In this document: piece by piece, positions 8,501 to 12,622 of the stretch
Numbering within the stretch: the first letter of the stretch is position 1
Layout of the letters: every line of letters starts with the position of its first letter
DNA from: Devosia sp.
GTDB taxonomy: Bacteria > Pseudomonadota > Alphaproteobacteria > Rhizobiales > Devosiaceae
NCBI GenBank assembly: GCA_028290245.1
Contig: JAQGKG010000407.1
Span: 1 to 12,622 of the forward strand
Direction of reading: 5' to 3'
Length of the DNA: 12,622 nt
Notes under the pieces: model-generated
What the model was told of the DNA's origin: nothing
Databases searched by the model: none
Seen by the model: only the letters and a program-made list of their open reading frames with translations
Position numbers and translations under genes: made by a program

Positions 8501-9009
8501 ATCACCGTCTCGCGGGCCGATAGCAGCATGGCCGAGCGCTCGTCATCCTCGATGACGGCGAAATCATAGGGAACACGGGCTTCGAGCGGGAAACGGTGCA
8601 GCACCGATTCGCAGAAAGCATGGATGGTGACGATCTTGAGCCCGCCGGGTGTTTCCAGCGCCTTGGCGAACAGCGTCCGGGCCCGTTCCAGCAGCAGGCT
8701 TGGATAGTTGGCGCCCTCGAGCTTAATCAGTTCCGCGTTGAGCAAGGCTTCGTCCATCACCGCCCAGCCGCCGAGTTCCCTCGCCACGCGGCGGCGCATT
8801 TCGGCGGCGGCGGCCTTGGTATAAGTCAGGCACAAAATCGCCTGCGGCTCGACGCCACTGAGCAGCAGGCGCAGCACGCGTTGTGTCAGCACATAGGTTT
8901 TGCCCGAGCCGGCATTTGCCGACACCCAGATCGACCATGACGGGTCCGCCGCGCGCGCCTGGTTGCGGCTGGTGTCGGACGGTACTTGCAGCGTGCCGCG
9001 TTCGCTCAT
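5584..9009 (-). CDS. addA: Double-strand break repair helicase-nuclease subunit AddA
   Basis: AddA is the UvrD/Rep-type helicase and nuclease subunit of AddAB, the RecBCD counterpart that resects DNA double-strand breaks for RecA loading. I use ATG 9009 (1141 residues) rather than the in-frame ATG ten codons upstream. It has a GAGGA site six bases before it and overlaps the addB stop as ATGA. Visible motifs are Walker A ANAGSGKT at 31-38, motif Ia LTYTKAAAAEM at 61-71, Walker B LVDESQD at 392-398, GDQKQSIYSFQGAD at 431-444, TVHGAKGLE at 774-782 and YVGMTRAEDEL at 848-858. The C-terminal RecB-like nuclease has H979, D1060 in GRMDR, the D-x-K pair D1073/K1075 in IDYKSD and the QLGLY helix (Q1094). 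All catalytic elements look intact. The length and spacing fit alphaproteobacterial AddA. Confidence 0.98.
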   Translation of the reverse strand: MSERGTLQVPSDTSRNQARAADPSWSIWVSANAGSGKTYVLTQRVLRLLLSGVEPQAILCLTYTKAAAAEMRRRVARELGGWAVMDEALLNAELIKLEGANYPSLLLERARTLFAKALETPGGLKIVTIHAFCESVLHRFPLEARVPYDFAVIEDDERSAMLLSARETVMAQGIGAEGAVETLFETLSDDQIRTSIDAALADGRKLKAVLADAERAKANLRKLVGPTLTLAELNAAIIGKRLVGPGEITQLFTICPPKGGNRSLEDKLAALDQDNPSPEGWMRAFLTADETVPARFPVKAITTADPTLADTLIAEAERLAALGESRRAAALVARSEALLDIVMAVARQYENRKRARSLLDFDDLVEKLADLFSHESGEWVRYKLDSAIDHILVDESQDTNGEQWRVVQAIADEYFAGAGAVQRPRSLFAVGDQKQSIYSFQGADPALFGETGRQYRQRAAQVDALFEPVPLRTSFRTLPEILEAVDLVSANPAIQSALLETEPVHHDTARTMLGGSVTLWPPLQQAADAPPGSEWPTTALETEQTAPRQVAARIASEIKQWITARRPLTGRGRIISADDVLILVQSRGALFQEIIRALRLAGLPTPGADRLKVTGHIAVMDMLALCDVLLNTADDLQLAALLRSPLFDVSEDDLLTVAQPRPKGETLWQALAQCTLPSCADAYARLARWRSELDFERPFEFLSQVLYAEGGLKRFHARLGNEVDDVFAELLSLALKHEQGTQPSLQGFVSSMRQRQGTIKRELPEAGGGVRVMTVHGAKGLEAPIVILADAATKPRPQMVGKSVYVIADAPGPLLIHASGQAGHLSSTLPLKQVVDDNILAEYWRRLYVGMTRAEDELYVTGTLTPGSDAGKQLAGSWYEAIETTLRPLAERLLDSNGRETSLIYPRQRVAPAAVTPKAPTTVLTMQPLLLQPVPGPTLVEEVSPSNARGHVSRLLSLDTLAEQVREAETARREGIALHAMLQHLGGIDRALWPDIVPKALLALLPDMPHNHAAIGAKAIAILDRPELAAYFGANSRAEVPFMLDAKRDGKDIRLNGRMDRMVIDETGVTVIDYKSDASVPTDASDVPGNYLTQLGLYALVAGQLFPGRDVRAAILWTQLESLMFLPSDMLAAATRGFTMR

Positions 9010-12000
9010 GGCACGTCCTCTCCATCGACCGAGGTCCATTCGGCGACGCGGGCCAGATGGTCATAGGCGCCGGCAAAGCGTTGACCGGCAAGCGGCAGCA
9101 AACGTGACGGCATCGGCGTGTCGCGCATCAGGAAATGCTCGATGTGGCTTTGCATGCGCCGGGAAATGTCGTCGGCAGCGCTCATGATGTCGTGCCCCTC
9201 GGCGGCGATGAATGGCTTGGGGATGAAAGCATCCGGGCCGAGGCCGACCTTGATATAGGTCAGCGCCGACGTGCTGGCCGGGGCAACGCCCTTGAGCGTG
9301 CCGGCGTGCGCCATCTGCGCTTCGAGCAGTAGCTGCGGCACTTCGAACGCCTGCATCGGTCCCTTGGAGGGTGGAGAGCCGGTCTTGAAGTCGATGATCT
9401 CCAGCGTGCCGTCGTGCAACTCATCGACGCGGTCGGCACGGCCGCTGAGCTTGAAACCCTCGCTCAGCGCGAGCCGCCATTCGCCGTCGATCTCGGCATG
9501 GCGTTGTTTGACCAGAACGTCCCGCGCTCGCTCGTAATCGAGAAACTGCCGCGCCGCGGTGGCAAAGCGCCGGAGCCAGATATCGCGCCGCTCGGCGATG
9601 GCTTCGAGCCCCGCGAATTTCTTCCGCGCGATGGTATCAAGCACATCGGCCGCGTCGGGCGCCATTACGGAATGGCCGGACTCGACGAAGGCGGCGAAGA
9701 TGTCGTGGATGATAGTGCCGCGCTCGCGGGCATCGGGCGCATCACCCAGCGGATCGAGCGGCCGAAGCTTCAGCACATGCTTGGCATAGATGTCATAGGG
9801 CGAGCGCATCAGCGTCTCGATCTCGGTGACCGACAGGGCACGAGGCCGCTGTCTTGCGGGGGGATTGGGCAGCGGTCGCGGCGCGGACGTGATTACCTCC
9901 ACCGCATCGAGACGGCGGGCCTGATCGATCCAGACCTGGCCCTTGGCCTGCCAGCCTTCGGCGGTGGTCTTGCCGGCAAAAGCTTCCAGCCGCTGCACCA
10001 GCCGCGAGGCAATCGCTGGGCTCGACCCGACGCGATCGGCGAAGCTGACGATGACTTCGGCATTACCCATGCCCTGTGCAAAGTCGTGGGCGGCAAGACC
10101 CTGCAGGCGCTCGGGTGGCTGCAGCCCGGCGGCCAAGCGCATGCCGCGGCTGAGCCAGGGGCCGGGGTCGGCAGGCTCGGGCCAGATATCCTCGTTGAGC
10201 CCCGCGAGAATCAGCAGGTCCGGATGCTGCAGGCGCGCTTCGAGTTGGCCCCAGATGGCAATGTCATTGCGCCGCTCTTCGCGGGTGCGGACCTGAAAGC
10301 CGGTCATCAATGCTGCAAGCACGCCATCGAGACCGCTTGGCGCAAAGCGATGACCTTCGCCATGCTGCGCCGCCATTTGCGTCGCCCAATCATCCAGCTC
10401 CCGCCGCCCCGGCAGTTCTGCGCCATCGGCGACCACGTCGAAAGCTGCGCAGAGAGCGGCGGCAAAATCGCTAGCGCTGATGGATTTCTCCGCCAGCAGC
10501 GCACGCAGCGGCGACAGCGCCGTCTCGATGCGGGTGAACAGCGCCTCGATGGCCGGAGCATCATCGGGTTGCAGCTGTCGCGCCGGGTGTTTGGTAAGCT
10601 TTTTAACATTGGCGGCAAGCAGCACGCGCAGTCCGGCGAGGCCGGGATTGGGCCGCTGTCCACGCAGCAGGCCAAGCTCGATTGCATCGGTGAATTGCGC
10701 GACCTCGCCGCGCGGAAGGCCGAACCGGCTCGCCTGATTGCGGAGCAGGGACACGAGATCCACCGCGGCGCAGTCGTTGCCGGCCAATGCCAATATCTGG
10801 CGCAACAATCGGCCTGTCGCCGACTGGAACAGCGGTGCGCCGGCCGCGTCATCGACGGTGACATCGAAGCGTAGCAATTCAGCGGCGATGCGGCGTGCCA
10901 GATTGCGGTCGGGCGTCACGATACCGACGGTCTTGCGCTCTTCCAGCGCCTGACGCGCCGCCAGGGCTACGGCGCGGGCTTCCTCATCTTCGTTGCGCGC
11001 CCGGATCATCGATAGGCCCTGGCTCGCAATGGCTAGATTGGTGCCGGACATCCGGTGCTCGGCCCAGCGAGCAGTATCCTTGGTCAGCGCCAGCGCGTGA
11101 TTGACCAGTACGGTACGCGGCGCATCGCTGTTAGCCAGCTCGGTCACGTCAGTGACGGCAATCCCGAGAACGCGCAGCAGGCGCGCGAGACCATATTGCG
11201 GATGTCCGTGCGGGCTGTTGGCGGGTTCGAGCAGGGCTGCATGATCAGCGGCGCTCATGCTGCAATTGAGCCCCGGCAGCACCACGGCGCCGCGCGGCAG
11301 GCCGTTGATCGCCTTGAGCAGGCGCGCAGTGGCGGCAATCGAGCCGGTTGAGCCAGCGGCGATGACTGGCCGGTCGCCAAACACCAGCGGCGCGGCGAGT
11401 GCCTGCCGGTCGAGCCTTTGCCCACGCAGGGCGGCGATATCGGCCTGCTTGTCGGATTCCAAGCGGACCGGCCAGAAGTTCAGCGCGATATCGAGAAAAG
11501 TCAGCGTTTGTTGCCAGTACTCGCCAATGTTGGCCTCAATATCTGGTGCCATGGCGCGGATATCGGCGGCGCCCTTTTCTTCGGTCAGCAGATCATCGAT
11601 CAGCGTGCCGAGCGACTCTGCCATAGAGAGAATTTCCCCGGCGGTCGGCGGACTGGAGAATGCGCGCTGCCCGGCAGGCGAATTGGCCCACTGGTTGACA
11701 AGGCTGGACAGCACTAGTCGCCGCTTCAGCCCGCTCGCAGCCGGTAGCGGCGTCGGTGCATCGAACGGTGGCAGGAACGGCTCTTCGTCTTCGACCTCGC
11801 CGCCAAATGTGCGGATATCGGGCAGCAGGCCATGACCCAGCCGGGTAAATTCCTCGGCCAGCATCAGCTTCGCCCGGCGCGTCGGCACCACGATGGTCAC
11901 ATCGCTGAGCCAGAATGGTTGCGTCTGGTCGGCGCCAGCGAGCAGCGTGCCGTCGCTGACTTTTTCGGCTAGCACGCGCAGGAATTTTGCATGCGGCGCA

Positions 12001-12017
12001 ATCGAGAAGACCGTCAT
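9006..12017 (-). CDS. addB: Double-strand break repair protein AddB, alphaproteobacterial type
   Basis: AddB is the second nuclease subunit of AddAB and cuts the strand opposite to AddA. ATG 12017 gives 1003 residues; the frame stays open upstream, but that part overlaps the previous gene antisense to nothing sensible and lacks AddB similarity. The start overlaps the upstream TGA as ATGA and has no strong Shine-Dalgarno of its own, which suggests coupled translation. The conserved LNEDIWPEPADPGPWLSRGMR block is at about 607-627. The RecB-like nuclease runs from about 727 (LSVTEIETLMRSPYDIYAKHVL) with H771 in GTIIHDIF, D862 in GRADR, D876 and K878 in DFKTG, and Q895. The N-terminus shows no GxxxxGKT Walker A. 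The only cysteines are C252, C416 and C523, so the Fe-S staple of Firmicutes AddB cannot form. Confidence 0.97.
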   Translation of the reverse strand: MTVFSIAPHAKFLRVLAEKVSDGTLLAGADQTQPFWLSDVTIVVPTRRAKLMLAEEFTRLGHGLLPDIRTFGGEVEDEEPFLPPFDAPTPLPAASGLKRRLVLSSLVNQWANSPAGQRAFSSPPTAGEILSMAESLGTLIDDLLTEEKGAADIRAMAPDIEANIGEYWQQTLTFLDIALNFWPVRLESDKQADIAALRGQRLDRQALAAPLVFGDRPVIAAGSTGSIAATARLLKAINGLPRGAVVLPGLNCSMSAADHAALLEPANSPHGHPQYGLARLLRVLGIAVTDVTELANSDAPRTVLVNHALALTKDTARWAEHRMSGTNLAIASQGLSMIRARNEDEEARAVALAARQALEERKTVGIVTPDRNLARRIAAELLRFDVTVDDAAGAPLFQSATGRLLRQILALAGNDCAAVDLVSLLRNQASRFGLPRGEVAQFTDAIELGLLRGQRPNPGLAGLRVLLAANVKKLTKHPARQLQPDDAPAIEALFTRIETALSPLRALLAEKSISASDFAAALCAAFDVVADGAELPGRRELDDWATQMAAQHGEGHRFAPSGLDGVLAALMTGFQVRTREERRNDIAIWGQLEARLQHPDLLILAGLNEDIWPEPADPGPWLSRGMRLAAGLQPPERLQGLAAHDFAQGMGNAEVIVSFADRVGSSPAIASRLVQRLEAFAGKTTAEGWQAKGQVWIDQARRLDAVEVITSAPRPLPNPPARQRPRALSVTEIETLMRSPYDIYAKHVLKLRPLDPLGDAPDARERGTIIHDIFAAFVESGHSVMAPDAADVLDTIARKKFAGLEAIAERRDIWLRRFATAARQFLDYERARDVLVKQRHAEIDGEWRLALSEGFKLSGRADRVDELHDGTLEIIDFKTGSPPSKGPMQAFEVPQLLLEAQMAHAGTLKGVAPASTSALTYIKVGLGPDAFIPKPFIAAEGHDIMSAADDISRRMQSHIEHFLMRDTPMPSRLLPLAGQRFAGAYDHLARVAEWTSVDGEDVP
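9016..9023 (-). promoter_or_regulatory. Shine-Dalgarno of addA inside the addB 3' end
   Basis: On the minus strand GGAGAGGA is followed by CGTGCC and then ATG 9009. The site lies within the last codons of addB, so AddA can be both coupled to AddB translation and initiated independently. It supports ATG 9009 over the upstream in-frame ATG at 9039. Confidence 0.8.
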
Positions 12018-12622
12018 GGCGCAAGCCGCTTTTCGGCCTCGGCCAGCCCGGTCTCGTCCTTGATCTGGAACCACGGCGCATCCAGCACAACGCCATGCAG
12101 CGTCTCGCGCTCCAGCGCCGCGTCGATCAGCAGGTCGAGCGAGAAAGCGCCGTCCGGCGTGCCGACGAACAGGCTCTTGCCGATCAGTGCCACGCCAACT
12201 GAAATCACCGGCGCGCCATAATCCCGGGTAATCAGGCCTTGCGGCGACAGGCAGAAATCGTGGCTGCGATTGAAGCCGACCGCCTGGTGCGGATGCACGC
12301 ACAGCAAGACTATATCGTCCGGTGATTCATATCGGTCCAACATCCGCTGCATTGGCGCATCGCTAGCGGCAGGCCAGAATGCATTAGATTCCATGACGAA
12401 AAACGGGTCGGCATGCAGCATGGGCAGCGCCTGCTTGACCCCGCCGCCGCTGCCCAGCGCAACTTCTTCGCGGCTGACTTTGACGAGGCCGCCAAAATGC
12501 GCCAGCACGCCATGATCACCCGGCAAGCCATTGGCCACGAAACGCTTGGCTCCTTCGGCTTTTGCGTTGGCCATAATGCGCTCGATAAGCGGTAGGCCGG
12601 CGACCGGTTGCAGAACCATTGC
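12014..12622 (-). CDS. MurU-like sugar-phosphate nucleotidyltransferase, 5'-partial
   Basis: The frame runs off the right edge, so the N-terminal nucleotide-binding loop (GxGxRxRPLT...PK in this fold) is missing; about 202 residues remain. The visible start AMVLQPVAGLPLIERI matches the segment just after that loop in MurU and mannose-1-phosphate guanylyltransferase-like enzymes. Further family landmarks are GSGGGVKQALPML at 56-68, FFVMESNAFW at 73-82 and GAFSLDLLIDAALE at 157-170 (numbered from ATG 12619). In alphaproteobacteria a gene of this type is usually found just before addB, next to a sugar kinase (AmgK) and tsaE. There it converts MurNAc-1-phosphate to UDP-MurNAc in cell-wall recycling. 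Here several motif residues differ: Asn79 stands where the family has a metal-binding Asp, and WFQIKDE replaces W-x-x-(V/I)GTP. Activity and substrate are therefore uncertain. The TGA stop overlaps addB by ATGA. Confidence 0.88.
   Translation of the reverse strand, partial: AMVLQPVAGLPLIERIMANAKAEGAKRFVANGLPGDHGVLAHFGGLVKVSREEVALGSGGGVKQALPMLHADPFFVMESNAFWPAASDAPMQRMLDRYESPDDIVLLCVHPHQAVGFNRSHDFCLSPQGLITRDYGAPVISVGVALIGKSLFVGTPDGAFSLDLLIDAALERETLHGVVLDAPWFQIKDETGLAEAEKRLAP

Noticed and set aside
9414..10874. A 486-codon open frame on the plus strand, antisense to addB
   Set aside because: It lies wholly opposite a well-supported gene. Its composition (rich in R, G, Q, H) is that of an antisense shadow in GC-rich DNA, and no domain is recognisable.
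12018..12302. N-terminal extension of addB by 95 codons
   Set aside because: The extension overlaps the coupled upstream gene in another frame, has low-complexity Arg/Ala/Gly composition, and ignores the ATGA junction at 12014-12017.
1..12622. A novel defence or mobile system
   Set aside because: Every long stretch is explained by recognisable chromosomal genes. There are no transposase, integrase, toxin-antitoxin, reverse transcriptase or CRISPR-like features, and gaps are short.

Overview
This is a GC-rich chromosomal window from an alphaproteobacterium, most likely a member of the Hyphomicrobiales. The AddA and AddB proteins are of the alphaproteobacterial type, the AddB-AddA-TrxA gene order is typical of that class, and the chemoreceptor ends in an alphaproteobacterial-style xWxxF tail. 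A Devosia-like genus is a guess from general feel, not something the sequence proves.

Plus strand, 3-3245: the 3' part of a methyl-accepting chemotaxis protein (its N-terminus lies left of the window) is followed by a 108-base gap filled by a nested inverted repeat, and then by folC (dihydrofolate/folylpolyglutamate synthase). Minus strand, read from the right edge: a 5'-truncated MurU-like sugar-phosphate nucleotidyltransferase, addB and addA are joined by two ATGA stop/start overlaps. After a 78-base gap comes trxA, which ends in a strong intrinsic terminator at 5129-5162. A separate minus-strand gene for a two-domain glycoside hydrolase family 3 enzyme follows. It starts at a TTG behind a clear Shine-Dalgarno and runs head-on into folC, and the two genes' TAG stops share one CTAG palindrome.

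The genes cover DNA double-strand break repair (AddAB helicase-nuclease), thiol redox (thioredoxin), folate metabolism (FolC), chemotaxis, and probably cell-wall sugar recycling. A NagZ-like hexosaminidase fold and a MurU-like nucleotidyltransferase sit on either side of the repair genes, but both have unusual active-site residues, so their exact substrates are open. I see no tRNA or rRNA, no insertion sequence, no CRISPR array and no defence-island signature. The window is largely ordinary chromosome. The points most worth a second look are the altered catalytic motifs of the truncated nucleotidyltransferase, the AddB that lacks both a Walker A motif and Fe-S cysteines, the GH3 gene between folC and trxA, and the nested palindrome before folC.
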